NCBI RefSeq assembly: GCF_910594005.1
Contig: NC_057815.1
Span: forward strand, 64,122,052 to 64,186,051
Length of the DNA: 64,000 bases
Source: Cervus elaphus
Lineage: Eukaryota; Chordata; Mammalia; Artiodactyla; Cervidae
Direction of reading: 5' to 3'
Positions 10,389 through 24,144 of the stretch are shown in pieces; position 1 is the stretch's first letter; every line of letters begins with the position of its first letter. The notes under the pieces are model-generated. The model had not been told where the DNA came from and did not search any database. It was given only the letters and a program-made list of their open reading frames with translations. The translations under genes and the position numbers were made by a program.

Positions 10389-10597
10389 AGGTGCTTCCCA
10401 GGTGGCGCTAGCGGCAAAGAGCCCGACTGCCAATGCAGGAGATAGAAGAGATGTGGGTTTGATCCCTGGCTGAGAAGATCACCTGGAGGAGAGTATGGCA
10501 ACCACTCCAGTATTCTTGCCTTGAGAATCCCATGGACTGAGGAACCTGGCAGGCCACAGTCCATAGGGTCACACAGAAGTGATTTACACACACAAAG
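10389..10597 (+). mobile_element. Bov-tA SINE
   Basis: CTTCCCAGGTGGCGCTAGCG head, GATCCCTGGCTGAGAAGATC centre, GGCAGGCCACAGTCCATAGG end. Short open frames across it on the minus strand are SINE-derived. Confidence 0.9.
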
Positions 10598-11512
10598 AAG
10601 AGCCGAAGTAAATGTCAAACTATTTCGCATTTTACTATTAAAGAAATTGAAGCATAGATAAAGAAAATAACTTGCCCTGAGTCAAACACATAGTCAGTGG
10701 GGGCGGGGGCGGTGGGACAGATGAAAAAAGGAGGGAAAGAAAGTTATAACTAAATACACTGAAGCTTGAGGATTCAGCTAGCAAAGACAAAGTTAAAAAG
10801 GCATCTCTTGACTAGGTTGCTTATTCCTTAAAATGCGTCCTTGATTTTGTCCATAATTATATTGCCCAGGATGTACTAAACAGGTAAAGATCAGTTTCTT
10901 AGATCCCAAGTTCTTCTGAAAGTTTCACCTAACCCGACCCTCTACTGTCCATGGAAGCTGCCACATTTATGGAAAAAGATTGTGCAAGTGTTTTATATCT
11001 GCCCCATAGGCTGCCACAAGTTATATGATTTCATTAGAGATCTTTGAACAATTGACAGTGAACAATAAAATTGCAAAATTTCTCTATTGTCTGAGTAACA
11101 GCAGAAAAACAAAAACACTTCCATTTCGCTAAGTACTAGAAAGTGGTTGGGGGACAATTGGAAACTTTAGTAACATTATCTTAAGATATTCTGTTGATAG
11201 CAAAACTTTAGCCTCTGATTTTGCTCTAAAACTTACCTTGTTGCTTAGGGTACCTCTAGCTGTAAGAGAATTCTCCAGCTGCCTGAGGCTCACTTGGCAA
11301 AACCATTTCTACTCACATGAAGACTTTTATTTCCTGAGTTGCTCCAAAACTCCTCCCCATACCAGACCACAGAGAGTTTCACAGATCGGTAAACAGGGTT
11401 GTTCCCTGGGGCTCCCAAGGTTGAGGTGGTCTCTCCAGGATTGTGAAATCAAGCCCTAGATTCTCATGTCTGAAAAATGAGATAGTATTGAGGAGGATAT
11501 TAGCAAAAAGTG

Positions 11513-11546
<34 letters not shown>

Positions 11547-12716
11547 GGGGGGAAGATTCAGAGGCTGGTCAGTATTCAATCACATTCTCTTAGGGCCATC
11601 TTGGGCACCTCATTCTTCCATGCCCTGAAATGAACAATAGTTGCCTTTATTTTTCTCAAAACACAGCAAAACTAATAAAACTCTCCCAAAGAAATATGGT
11701 TCTAAAGTTGAAATGATTCTCTAATGAATAAATTTTTCTTCATAATTCACCTATATTTTTCAGTTTTCAATATCAAACTAATCATGCTCTGTGCAAAAGG
11801 AAAGCAAGAAGACCTTCAGGGAGTCATTAATAAATGCAGGAGGCAATGAATATTCCAAAATATCCAATTATCATCTTTAGAAAATGTTACTGTCTTTACC
11901 TGCCTCTGAATAACAGTAATAGTATCATAAGTAGCATTAATAATAGTGATAATAACATCTAATATTAATTCTGAGCATTATCAATTGTATAATTTTATCA
12001 CATTTGCTTTGCACTTCACCATTATAATCCTCATGACCTTAATACTCCTTTGAAAAGGGGATCACACTGGGAATTGGCCCAGTAAGAATTTAACTGTAGA
12101 AATTGCTTAGGATAGAAATAACAGGGCAGGGACTCTTCACTGCCCCATGTGGCTCTGGACTTCCTGCATCCTGGAGGACACCAGGACTCTGTAAGGGAGA
12201 AATGCTCATAGAGAATGAGATCGTGTACTAAGCTCTCAGTCCCTGAACATATACCTACATGATAATCCTGGACTAATTTAATATCGGTGCAGATTACTCT
12301 TCTAATACTATAGACTCTAAAAGTATTGAGTTCCTTAACTCAGATGAAATTCACCTCTGATTCATAATCATTCTTTTAATACTTTTGAAGTAGTTAAAAT
12401 GTGAAATTGCTCTACTTTCAATAGCTTAACCTCCTCTTTAACCTTACTCCAGTGCTCACTATAAATGTGTCATCTTGCAGCTCAGTTTTGCTCTTATTTG
12501 CAAATTTCTTCTATATTGACAGGGTTTTTTGAGTAATTGAATCACTATGATTTCATTCCAGTTCCTCAGGTAACAGCTTTTTGTTGTTGTTTTTGTTGCT
12601 TATACAGGTTGATCATTTACATCCCACATGGATTCTGATTTTCTGTCATAAACTGCCAGTATGAGTATAAAACTTAACAATTGATACCATCTTTTTTTTT
12701 ATTTTAACATAAAAAT
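10598..12716. other. Intergenic; one dinucleotide repeat and a MIR-like patch
   Basis: No gene recognised. Contains the (TG)n at 11515-11543 and a diverged MIR-like stretch about 11930-12060. Confidence 0.5.
11515..11543 (+). repeat. (TG)n microsatellite
   Basis: Uninterrupted TG dinucleotides over 29 bp, followed by a short G-run. Confidence 0.95.
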
Positions 12717-12900
12717 AAAAGTGTCCAACTCTTGCGGACTGTAGCCTGCCAGGCTCCTCAGTCCATGGGATTCTCCAGGCAAGAATACTGGAGTGGGTTG
12801 CCACTTCCTTCTCCAGGGGATCTTTCCGATCCAGGAATCGAACCCAGTCTCCTGCATTGCAGGCATGTTCTTTACCGACTGAGCTCTGAGGGAAGCCCTA
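12717..12900 (-). mobile_element. Bov-tA SINE
   Basis: Reversed Bov-tA: GTGTCCAACTCTTGCGGAC, then AAGAATACTGGAGTGGGTTG, then TCTTTACCGACTGAGCTC. The terminal part is missing on one side. Confidence 0.9.
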
Positions 12901-13074
12901 TTTTTTTTTTAACATATTCAAAGCTAAAAATGCAGAGGAGATTGAATATACAATGAATCAGATTCTATCATCCTATATATTTAGAGAATCTATCTTTAAT
13001 TAGTTCACTTTCCCTTTATTGGATACTAGCCCCATTTCTATCAAAAGTCCTCCTCTCTTAGCTGCTTCTTTTTA

Positions 13075-13250
13075 ATTAATTAGTTAATTTAATGGAAGTA
13101 TGGTTGATTTATAATAATACATTATTTTCAGGTGTACAGCATAATAATTCACTGTTTTTGCAGATTGCACTCCATTGCAAGTTACTAAAAAATAATGATT
13201 ATAGTTCCCTCTGCTATACAATATGTCCTTGTTGCTTATCTCTTAGCTAC
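13075..13250 (-). mobile_element. Artiodactyl L1 3' region, diverged
   Basis: Matches the familiar reversed L1 3' UTR in order: a TATGGTTGATTTATAATAAT-like start, TTTTCAGGTGTACAGCATAA, then ATAGTTCCCTCTGCTATACA and ATATGTCCTTGTTGCTTATC. Confidence 0.7.
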
Positions 13251-13360
13251 TTCTTGAAATACATCCACACCCATCCTTTCCTTCTTAGCATTTCAGTAAA
13301 TTGCCCCTTCCCAAGTTCAATAGTAACCCCACTCACCACTCCCAGTGGAGTGATTCTCTG

Positions 13361-13384
13361 TCTCTCTCTCTCTCTCTCTCTCTC
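13361..13384 (+). repeat. (TC)n microsatellite
   Basis: TC dinucleotide tract that borders the BovB end at 13385. Confidence 0.9.
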
Positions 13385-13595
13385 GTCGTTGTTCAGTTGG
13401 TCAGTTATGTCCTATTCTTTGCGACTCCATGGACTGAAGCATGCCAGGCTTCCCTGTCCTTCACCATCTCCCAGAGTTTGCTCAAACTTATGTCCATTGA
13501 ATCGGTGAGGCCATCCAAACATCTCATCCTCTGTCCTCCCCTTCTCCTCCTGCCTTCAATCTTTCCCAGGATCAGGATCTTTTCGAGATGCTGGG
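13385..13595 (-). mobile_element. BovB LINE 3' end fragment
   Basis: Reversed BovB terminus: GTTGTTCAGTTGGTCAGTTA, CCATGGACTGAAGCATGCCA, CCAGAGTTTGCTCAAACTTA, then CATCTCATCCTCTGTCCTCC. About 210 bp, 5'-truncated. Confidence 0.88.
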
Positions 13596-13719
13596 TCTCT
13601 CTCTCTCTCCATATATACTATATATTCAACTTCATATATAAGCAGAATCCTTTCAGATCTACACCTCTGATACTGAGCCTTATGATGAGTTCCAGATAAT
13701 ATGTTATCTGCCTGGTGGC

Positions 13720-14010
13720 CATTGGGGGAGTGGAAAACTTTTCCATTCTTCCCTTCTAGATTCTTTCACTGGCCTAATAATTAAATTGACATAAAACAAA
13801 TTAAGAAGAGAAAAACATATTTAATCTGCATGTATAGGAGTTCATAAAATAATATGAGACTCAAAGAATTGACCAAAGCAGGCAAACTTTGTACCTTTTA
13901 GACAAGGATACAATGCATTTGTGAAGAATTGACAATACAGAGGGCATTTGGGCTTGAGTTAGTAAATTAGTGAAGAAGTAACAAGGTTTAGGAAAATATA
14001 ACCGTCCAAT
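13720..14010 (+). repeat. Dispersed repeat of unnamed family, copy A
   Basis: Colinear with 50745-51070: both contain CTA(G/A)TAATTAAA(T/C)TGACA-like text, then 'GACCAAAG', 'GACAA', 'GAGGAA/GAAGAATTGAC' and 'GTAAATTAGT(G/A)AAGAAGTA'. This looks like an old interspersed repeat. I cannot name the family. Confidence 0.55.
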
Positions 14011-14868
14011 AGATCATAAGTCCCAACAATTTGACCTCTTAAATATTTATATTATTGCTCTTTTCTTCCCATATGTAACAATATTATACAATTCCAGAGT
14101 CTATATTTTTGCTATGTGGACTCCCTCAGTAACATTTTAAGTTTCTTATTCACATAAAAATAAATCACTTTGCTTCTTTTTTTCCCCTGTTCCTTCTTTC
14201 TTTTATCTTTGAATGAGAAATCACTTTCTCTTATGTCTTGTCAGCTTCTTTAGAAAATATTAGTCTAATAATATTTAGCACTAACCAAATTTGAATTAGA
14301 CAGATCTCTTATTGCCTCTAGTTAAATGATTTAATTGCCACATAAATTTGATATTTATGAAAGCCATATGACAAATCATAATCATGAACAGCCAAAAGTA
14401 CATTTGAAACAATTTGTAAGCCTGTATAATACATCTTGTCTATCCTTAAGCAGTTTTCATACTGTCAAGATAATTTTCAGCGTTCATGAGTGTATTTTTC
14501 CCAAAACGTATTCTTTCTTATTGACTCATTCTTAATATGTTTTTGAGGCATTTCAAAACTGGATTATTACAATGTGTCAAATACAGCTCCTTCAGATCAT
14601 AACCCAGGGCTAATATATATTGTATGATCAGGGTTGATCAAGAAATATTTGTTGTATAGAAAAATGGCAGGATGGAAGGATAGAAGAAAGAAGAAAGGAA
14701 AGAAGCAGAAAACCCAGGAAAGAAGATATTATAATGAAAAAAATGGGAGAAAAGACAGGGAGGATATAAGAAAAGAAGAATGAGCCTCACATAGGTACAT
14801 TTTAAAGAACTGAAACTGCCAAATGTTAATATAAGAGTTTACAGTTTTAGGATGTTTTTTAAATTTAT

Positions 14869-15075
14869 GGAGTTTCCCTGGTGGCTCAGATGGTAAAGAA
14901 TCTGCCTGCAATACAGGAGACGTGGGTTTGACCCCTGGGTTGAGAAGATCCCTTGGAAAAGGGAATGGCAACCCACTCCAGTATTCTTGCCTGGAGAATT
15001 CAATGGACAGAGGAGCCTGGCAAGATATGGTTCATAAGGTCACAAAGAGTCGGACATGACTGCAACTAACACTTT
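14869..15075 (+). mobile_element. Bov-tA SINE
   Basis: AGTTTCCCTGGTGGCTCAGA head, TCTGCCTGCAATACAGGAGA block, GGGAATGGCAACCCACTCCA centre, GGTCACAAAGAGTCGGACAT tail. Confidence 0.93.
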
Positions 15076-15079
15076 AAAA

Positions 15080-15858
15080 TTATACTGAAAATCACCTTCT
15101 TTTGTACAATTCTATGAGTTTTGAGTCAAAACTCATAGTCATGTAACCACCACCCTAATCCAGATACAGAGAAGTTCTATCAACCCAAAGCCCATTCTCA
15201 TGCTGTAGTCAACCCGCCTGTATTCAGCCTCTTCACTCATCAAAAGACCTAAGGCAACTACTAATCTGTTGTCTAACTTAATAATTTTGGCTTATTATAC
15301 AGTAACTAATCTTTCAATTCTTTACCTAACATAATGTATTTGACATTTATCCTGTTATTGTTGTACAGTATTCCTTTGTATGGATGTCCACTCTGTGGAT
15401 ATAGGTGATACTCTGTTTACCCATTCAGTAGTTGAAAGAATTTAGAATAGGTAAAGTTGCTGTAAGCTTTCAAGTATAGGGTTTTATATTTCATATTTCA
15501 TTTATTAGTTAAATACCTAGAAGTGAATTGCCCAGTCATATGTTAAGTATATGTTTAACTTCCTAAGAAAATACCAAATTGTTTTTCAGTGTATTTGTGC
15601 TATGTAGCATTTCCACTGTATGAACATTCTATCTGTTTTGTATTCTGACCTCAAATTATCTTCTTCTCATTCTAATAGATATATAGTGGCATCTCATCAT
15701 GGTGCTTATAATTTGTATCTCTGCAATGACTAACATGTAATGTTGAGCTTCTTACTTGCCATGCATACCTCTTCTTTGGTGAAGTGTCTGTTCAAGTTTT
15801 TGTCCATATTTCTTATTGGGTTACTATTTTTTCTTTTTTTTTTTTTTCAGTTTTACTT

Positions 15859-15890
<32 letters not shown>

Positions 15891-17130
15891 TTTACAGTAT
15901 TGTACTGGTATTGTTAAACATACAATGTTTTTATGTGAATACACATTCTGGATAAAAAACCTTTGTTTATATGGTTAGTAATATTTTCTCTTAGTCTGTG
16001 TCTTGCCTTTTCATTCTATTAACAATGTCCTTCATCAAACGTTAAAGAATATCTTTTGGTGAAATCTAATTTATCTTTCTTATCCTTTTATATGTTATGT
16101 TTTTGGTGTCTAAGAATTATTTGTGTATCAAAAATTCTCAAAGATACTCTTATATGTTCTCTTCTAAATGTTTTATAGTGTCATGATTTTCTTTTAGGTT
16201 TATGTGGTTTTTTGTTCAAGAATCATCTGGACCTACTTATGTAGGTTTATTTCTAGATACTGATTTATGCATCTATCCCCTTGCAAAAACCATATCCTCT
16301 TGATTAGTGTAGCTTTCTCAGAAGTCTAAAAGTCAGTCATTGTGGGCCTTTGAAATTTGCTCATCTTTTTCAAAATTGTTGTCTGTATTAGTTCCTTTGA
16401 CTTTTCTTATACATTTTAGAATCAGCTAGTCTATATCTACAAAAAAACATTGCAGGAATTTTGATTGAAATGGCATTAAATCTTTAGAACAATTTGGGTA
16501 GAACTGACATCTTAATAATGAGTCACAATTCATTCTCTCCATTTTTAGATCATCTTTGATTTCTTTTAGCAACACTTTATAGTTTTTGGCATAATAATCT
16601 TGCACAAATTGTGTTAGATATATACCCGAATGACTCATTTTGATGCTCTTTTAAATGGTACTTTAAAAAATTTCCAATTTCCAATTATCCATTGCTAGGG
16701 TATAGAAATATCACTGATTTTTGTATATTGACCTTGTTTCCTATGATCTTGCCAAGCTCACCTTTAAATTCTAAGAGCATTTTGTAGATTTCTTGGGACT
16801 TTCTGCATAGACTCTCATGCTATTTGTGAACAGACAGTTCTATTTCTTTCATTCCAATCTATATCAATATATCTCCTTCTTTTTTTTTTTTTGTTCTTTT
16901 TCTCCTTTCACTAAGACTTCTGCTACAATGTTGTATAAGAGTGTTGAAAGACAGGCTCTTGCCTTTTTTTCCTAATTTCAAAAGAGAAAGCATAAGTCTT
17001 TCATCATTAAGAAAGATGTTACAGGAAGCTTTCTGCAGATGTCCTTTATGTAATTAGAAAAGTTCCGGTTGTATTCCTAACACCCTGGGAACTTTTTCCA
17101 TGAATGTATGTTGGATTCAACGTGTCATTG
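15080..17130 (-). mobile_element. Old L1 fragment (3' UTR and ORF2 end), reversed
   Basis: About 2 kb reads like decayed reversed L1: phrases such as GTATGGATGTCCACTCTGTG, TAGATATATAGTGGCATCTC, GTTCAAGTTTTTGTCCATAT, and GTTATGTTTTTGGTGTCTAA occur in the expected order. The reading frame is destroyed by stops. A (TTTA)n tract lies at about 15857-15887. Ends are approximate. Confidence 0.7.
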
Positions 17131-19039
17131 CTGGCTTTGAAGATGGAGGAGACTACATGCAGGGATCTAGGATATGATAGTGATCCCCAACCAATAGCTA
17201 GCAATAAATTAGGGAGTATGCAGACTGACTCTGGTTTGCCCTATCCATCATGAAGCTCTCTTAGCTTAAGAGAAGCTCTTTTATGGGCAGAAATATTGAA
17301 CTCCATTGCCATATATATTTCAGGGAATATTAGCTAGTAGGGAACTAGAAAAATTACCTATATTGTATACCAACACATTTGCTCAGTCTTGTATTGGTGT
17401 ATACTAAATCTAAGGATGTATAATAAAACTTGGAGTGGATCATTCCTCTCAGTGCTACGTTTCTAAAATAACATTGGCAGTGGGCAAAAATGACATTTAC
17501 TGAATGTTTCTATTTTTTTTTTATAACAATTTTCTACTCAAATCTTCAAGTTGCTTCACAAGTTGGAAATTTCCTTCTTGAGTTTCAGCCTAGGGAGTTT
17601 AGAGTGAACATTGTTTCAAAAGAAGAGAGAGTGGGATCCAGATTTCTTAGGCAACATGGTCTGTCATAGTCATGTCCACTTTAACTCCATCATTTTCCTT
17701 CTTCTGGTGTTATTCTTTCTTTCTCATTATTTTTCTGGGGAATTTCACACAGGATATCCCTGAATGGAAGAAAGACTCTAAATTCCCAAGAAAGGTAATT
17801 GTAACGTCTTTTCTTTTTCTTTTCCTTTCATTTTGAATTTGGCTTTTGTCCCTTTTCTTGAGGGTCTTTCACTCCTAGCATGCACAAGATGCAAGTTTTG
17901 TTTGTTATCTAACTGTGAATTCTCCTTTAAAATAATTTTCAACCATTTTGTCTGCACATCAGCATTTAAAAGCAAAGTGTCAGGCACTCTGACTTCCATT
18001 GTGAGTCACACTTTCCCTATCTGATGATGTGATATAACCAACCTGCCAACCAAAGCAGCAATTGCTCTCCCACCATCTTCCTCCCAGAGAGCAAAAAGCC
18101 ATGTTGAAAGAAATGGTGAAGTCAGTGTTCTAGAACAGAAAGGCAGAACTGTACTTTATATCCTTTCTTCTGCATTTTCATCTGGAAATATTTAATGACC
18201 CTGCCAGATTCCATAATTGGATTGTACTTTGCTATTAGTTAAGGAGACAGTTTGTAGTCAAAAGGAACATACACTCCAAAGAGCAAATATTAAGCTACTT
18301 TATCTTTTATGAATACTTTTGCTAAATTGAAATGATTTGTTTTTCTGACTTACAGTTATCTTGCTTAAAATGTTTGAATGATAAACTTTAGGTATGTCTT
18401 TCTATCATCATTTAGCAGCTGCATTGCATTATCAGGTCTATATTAGTCAAAAACAGTGAAAAACAAGATATATTAAACTTGTGGATTATCTAGTTATTTA
18501 TATCTCTGTCCCATTGCACTGAGCAATTAAAAATAATAATCCTGTGTATAAATAAACTATACTATTTCTTTGTCATTAATACTAACTCCACTGTGTAGGT
18601 ACCAATGGAATAAAAACAGAGCTTTGTGTTTTTGCAACTATATCATATGTTCCTTTTGTTTGTTCAGTTTTGATTTATTTTAGCAGATATGGTCAATATT
18701 TTTCAAAGTTCTTCATTTCATTTGTGTAAAACAAATTAACATTGGGTTGAACTTTGTTTTCAAAAGCTTTCTATATAACCATGTGTAACTTTACCTTTTG
18801 CCCATCAAATTGTTTAAGACTTTTTAAAAGATATGTATATATAGAAAAAAAATATGATCAAGAGTAACTACCGATCTCTTTAATGATAAAATCTTTATCT
18901 TTGAATATCTATATGGAATATGTCATGAGCTTTTTCTTAAAGCAGTGACTAAAGTTCAGATATTTAATCCTGTAAATTTTCATTTTTCAGGAAAAAAGAT
19001 GCATTTTAATGTATTTACTAGCCCTTTTAATACTATAAT
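17131..19039. other. Intergenic, nothing identified
   Basis: AT-rich, no SINE or LINE that I can name and no gene-like open frame. Confidence 0.5.
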
Positions 19040-19295
19040 ACTCATATGAGGTATCAAAAGTAGTCAAAATCATAGAAACAGAAAATAGAATGGTGGTTAC
19101 CTGGAGTTTTAGGAGAGGAAAAAAGGAAGCTACTGTTTAATGGTTATAGAGTTTCAGATCCAGAAAGCAAAATGTTATGGAAATCTATTTCACAACAATG
19201 GGAATATACTTAGTACCACTAAACTATACACTTAAAAGTGGTTAACATTGTAGGTTTCCTTATATGTTTTCTATCAGAATAATAGATTTAGAAAA
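19040..19295 (+). mobile_element. L1 3' end, older subfamily
   Basis: 'AATGGTGGTTACCTGGAGTT' followed by 'CTATACACTTAAAAGTGGTT' marks the 3' portion of an L1M/L1MA-type element in plus orientation. Confidence 0.65.
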
Positions 19296-19464
19296 GAAAT
19301 AAATATTAAAATAAATATAAGAAAAGTTAAATGTGTTATGTACTGTACAAGAAGTTCAAACCAAGATAAGGCTTTTAAAATCAGGAGGCTCACTGTTAGC
19401 TGGTAGGGGGTGGGGAAGACTGAGGGAATTTAATGTATGAAGTTAAATTTAATTAAATAGTATG

Positions 19465-19640
19465 TATATGTTAATCCCCAAACTCCTAATTTATCTCTCC
19501 TGCAACCTTTTTCCCTTTGGTAAATATAATTTTTTTTTCTGTCTCTGAGTCTGTTACTGTTTTGTAAAGAAATTAATTAGTATTCTTTTTATTTTTTTTA
19601 GATTCCACATACATGTGGTACTTTCTGATAATCTTAAATG
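19465..19640 (-). mobile_element. Artiodactyl L1 3' region, reversed
   Basis: 'CCCCAAACTCCTAATTTATC', 'TCTGAGTCTGTTACTGTTTT' and 'AGATTCCACATACATGTGGT' occur in the order expected for a reversed L1 3' UTR. Confidence 0.65.
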
Positions 19641-22600
19641 GTCTTCCTGTTTCCACTTTTGCCTGCTAAATCCATTCCTACTCTACATGGCAGGTAGATA
19701 TAACTTTTTAAAATCACAAATCATGTCTTTACATTTCTCTACTTTGAAAACACCCAAGAGTATTTCCTTGGACTTCAAACAAAAACTTAGTCTTGCCTCA
19801 CTGCTTGAGAACTTGCCTGAAACATGCTTTGTCCATATCAGCACATGGCTATTTCATTCTCAATATTTAGATTTCAGTTTAAATATAACCTTCAGAAATA
19901 TCCCCCTTTCTATAGTATTCAGCCACTCTCCATTCATTATCCCATGATCCTTTTCTGTTTGTTTTATAGACCTTAGATAGAGCCATCTGGAATTGTCTGA
20001 ATTGTTCTGAATTGTTTATTCATTTATTGTCTATCACTCTCCCGGCTGGAAGATCTGTGAAACAAGCAACCTGACTACTCTTATTTACTCCCTTGTTTAC
20101 TACTGTAGCCTATAATAATATCTGATATATATCAGGTGCTTATAACTCATCTTTGAGAGAAAGCCACTTTGGACAACAAAGAGGGAAGATTGGAGACCTG
20201 ACAATGATGGGCACAAACAGCACATAATAGGAGTTACACATATTCTGGACACTTCACTAACCTTACATACAAACTCTTTTTACTGATGAGGAAACTGAAG
20301 CTTGGAGATGTGAAGTGGCTTGTCCTGTATTATAGATAGAAAGTAGAAAAGCAGGGATTTTTACCTAGACAGGTCTAAATATGAAAGTCATAATGCCATA
20401 TTGTGGGCTCCTGAAATATGATAGCAGATGACAGACATGTTGATCTGAGATAAAGAAGTATCTACGAATGGTTTAATTCTGTCACTTCCTCCAAACTATT
20501 AGGTCAGATTCACTTGTCACATTAGAAAATAGTTATCCTGAACATTAGGAAGACCAGAGCACAGAAATATGGGACCATTTCTATGGTTTAGAGATGAGAG
20601 AAGAGACAACCCTGATCCCAAAGGCATGAAAGTATAGAGAATGGTACATTGAATTGAACAGGGAACCTATGACAGAACTGGCTATGGGACAGTGGGTGTT
20701 CTGAGGAGGTAAAACTGACTTTATCAAGGTCCTAGTTCCAATCCCCAGGGATTAAAAAAAGCTTCAGTTGGAGAGTTTGAGGGCAGCCTCCAGGTCCAAT
20801 AGATCACACCTACTGGAATTTTCTGGAAGAAAATGAGAGGAAGGATGCAGTAACTTGAGTCCAGGAGAAATTTAGTTGTACCCTGGGGATAAAGACATTA
20901 ATGCACAATCTCTTCAAGAGGAGTAAAAGTAACAGGAATAAGCCAGTATAAACCCACAAGCTGGAATCTGGTTACCCAGGTCTGCCTTAGGGATTATAGG
21001 AACAAAAACATCCCTGAAAGTCTTCAGGTAGGGGAGGAGCAGTGGGTGGCATGACACACGTGAGTCCCTAGGTTCTTTACAGAGATTTGTGCTAATTATG
21101 CCCAAGGTGTGAAGGAAAAGCCACAAGCTGGTGTGGGGAGTGGGGGTGTCTGATACTTGATCCCCCAGACAACAGGATGTTTGTAAAGAATGAGAAATGG
21201 CAGGGAAATGAGAGAGAGCAAATATAGGGAATACAGAGAAAAAGACTGAGCCCAAATGACTTGATTTGGGCCAGAGGAGTGAGGGGACCCAGTCTAACTC
21301 ATTGCTGTATTTCAGAGATCTGACTTTATGTGTAGCAGAGTGTGGTCGGGGATGAGCATCAAACCATAACGAGGATAAAAGGTCATTCAACAGCCCTCTT
21401 TGAATGGATCAATTATTTGAATCGATTCAGCCACTAGCCTAAGTTACAAAGCAAAGTGACTAAGTGATCTTTGTAGAGATGGAACCTGTACCCTTAGGGC
21501 CATTAGCACCCTGTGGTACTCCACTGAGCTCATGGCAATTAGTCAAAACAAAGACAAGCATCAAATCCAGAAGGTGTCCCTATGGACTAAACCTGGGATA
21601 CTCTCTTCGGCTCATTATCTGCTCTTTGAAAAAAAAGGCTTGGGAGAGGTTGTAAACTGCCGAAGAGCAGAAAGGCCAGGACAAAACAGGGCATCAGGAC
21701 CTAGTGGGCCTATGAGCTCAGGGTTAGTGTGGGGTGGAAAGAGATTTATTTTACAGGCTGTGAGAGCAAGACTTGATGCTGGGGATGGAAGGATTCTTCC
21801 ATTCCAGCTACAGTTCAAAGGTTATCATGATGCTTCCTCTGGGCAGAACTACAGACCCTTAACTAGCTACAGCAGTCTCAGGATCCCCATGGGGCTCTGG
21901 CAACAAGAGACTGGACCCCTGTGCTCTACTTTCCTGTACCCCACACCCCACCCACTCCCCCAGAAGCTGTACAACAAGGGTCGCATAAGGAGTACATCTG
22001 AGGCAGTCCAATAGAACCCCAAAGTGTGTGAGGGTCGCTGGGAGAACCAAGTGAGTGAACCGCACAAAGGGAGAAGCAGGTGTGAAAAGGACCATAAGAC
22101 TTGAGGTAAGAGTGATAAAGTAAATGGGAAGAGGGTAGTAACTGGGGAGATGAAACAAGAATGAGGAAAGCAGAGGGTCAAATAGGTGTGAAAGTTACTA
22201 TTTCTGAGCCTGAGAGGGCAGAAAGAAGATAGGGTAAATAATTTGACCATTTGCGTAAGTTACTTCCAGTTTTGAAGCATGGGAATGTAGATTTGGGTTG
22301 GAGAATTGGGATGGAGCAGTAGAAAGGTTAGAAAAGCACAGTGACATTTAGAGGGAGCTATGGGCTCAGAATCTGGACAATTAGAGCAATTTTTATTTAA
22401 GCAGACTCTTTAAAACAGCTCATGGAATTCAACAAATTTATTTCATGTATAATGGAAAGATACCATTATTATATGAATGAAAAACATAAGAGACACTATG
22501 TCTGTGTACAGCTCACAGAGCAGCAGCAAGGCATGGGAAGTGTTACAATAGTGCTCGAGTTTATGCTAGAGGGATGCGTAGAGTTAGGAGAATAAGAAGA

Positions 22601-22924
22601 AGTGATCTGTTTGCAGGGAGTAATATATTAACATTAGCAGGTCTATGGGAACTGATAGCAGATGAGCTCTTATAAGAATAAATTGTTTCCTGAAATGGAT
22701 AATGGTGTGAAGGTAGAAATAACTGTCCATGCAAAGGCATGGATTCTGAACCAGCTTGCAGTATTCAGGATTGGGTTAAAGTCTTGGAGACTAGACATAA
22801 AGGACTCTCACAGTTACCACCATACTTTAGAGATAGGAAGTCACTTGAAGCAAACTTTGAAGACCAAATATATCACTGAGAGATGTCTTAAAATTAATAT
22901 GGTATAGTTCGTAAAACGCATAAC
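19641..22924. other. Intergenic; MIR-like patch only
   Basis: Longest stretch with few young repeats (3.3 kb). A MIR-like element lies at about 20265-20400 (TTTTACTGATGAGGAAACTG). Overlapping open frames at 20.9-22.2 kb on both strands show no recognisable domain and are not annotated as genes. Confidence 0.5.
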
Positions 22925-23110
22925 CCTCAAGGACCTACTATATAGCACGGGGAACTCTGCTCAATATTATGGGGCAGGCTGGATGGGAGGGGAGTTTGGG
23001 GAAGAATGGATACATTTACAGGTATGGCTGAGTCTCTTTGATATCCACCTGAAACTATCACAACATTGTTAATCATCTATACTCCAATAGAAACTAAAAA
23101 GCTATTGGAA
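22925..23110 (+). mobile_element. Artiodactyl L1 3' terminus
   Basis: 'CAAGGACCTACTATATAGCA', 'GGGGAACTCTGCTCAATATT', then 'TCAACACTGTAAATC'-like text seen here as CACAACATTGTTAATCATCT and ACTCCAATAGAAACTAAAAA. A 5'-truncated copy. Confidence 0.75.
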
Positions 23111-24144
23111 AAATTAGTGTAGTATAGTTCTAAGCTTACTGGTGGCCAAAATCTGAATGGTAGAGCATGAGGAATCTTGAAAATTCAGTAGCAATGTATG
23201 CTATCCTCCATAGCCAGGCTTTCTCCTACCTTACACTCCTGATAAGATTACCAGGGGTCCTTTTCCCCAGATTCTTCAGAGCAAAGCTAAATCCCATGGG
23301 TGTCCTCACAAAGACACAGTGTGAGAAAAAATCTGAATATACGGAGTAGCAGAACTGATCCCTACCTTGTATTCCAACTAGCCACAGATTTGAGATCAAA
23401 AATAGAGAGCTTATTACCAAAAGTTAGGCTCTATAATTTACCAAATCATTTTTGTTCTCTGGATTGTTTTATTTCTCAATCCCACATGTGACACCCTTTA
23501 TAAAATGTTTCTTATATGCCTAGGTCTCTTGTGTATTCAAATTTCATAACGTATCTGATTTGATCTCTTACTTTGTCATATGGATATACCACCTGTCCCC
23601 AGCAGATTCATTGGTGCTTGGCCCTGAAAATATCTCTTTCTGTACAGTCAAGGTTAGTATGGAGACAAGCAGAGGTCTCTCAGGAAATGGTGGGGCAATC
23701 ATCACCTTGGAGAAAAGTCCAATCCCTTAGCCATTTCTTCCTTCGGTGATTTATCCCCTATGACCTAACTTAGCAATTTCTCAAATTGGCCACTTCTAAT
23801 TCTGTAGCATTCATCTGCAACTGAGGACCCTGTCTGACACATACATTCTTCGATGTGGTCTGGTAAGTAGCAAAGAGAATTATAGTGAGAACCCTACAAC
23901 CAGTCTTGGTCTGGACACAACTGTAAATTGAGAACATTTGTTCATAATTCTCTGCCATCTTTATATGGCTGCTCCAATCTCTCCATTGCATGTGTGAGTG
24001 CATATGTATATGTCTGTGTTATGTGTGGGCATGCGTGTTGATTACCAGATGTGAGTGTCCTTTTGTGTGTGAATAGTGTAAATGGGAGACAATATAAGTG
24101 CTTCTTGTATACCTGTTAGGTATGTAAGAGAGGCCTTTGACGAT
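23111..24144. other. Intergenic, nothing identified
   Basis: No gene or repeat that I can name. Confidence 0.45.

Noticed and set aside
13092..13699. Frames of 132-138 codons near the (TC)n tract
   Set aside because: They run through L1 3' sequence, a microsatellite and a BovB end; the serine/leucine repeats are the TC tract.
20914..22250. Overlapping frames of 99-160 codons on both strands
   Set aside because: Mutually overlapping on opposite strands and without recognisable motifs. Lower AT content here lengthens chance frames.
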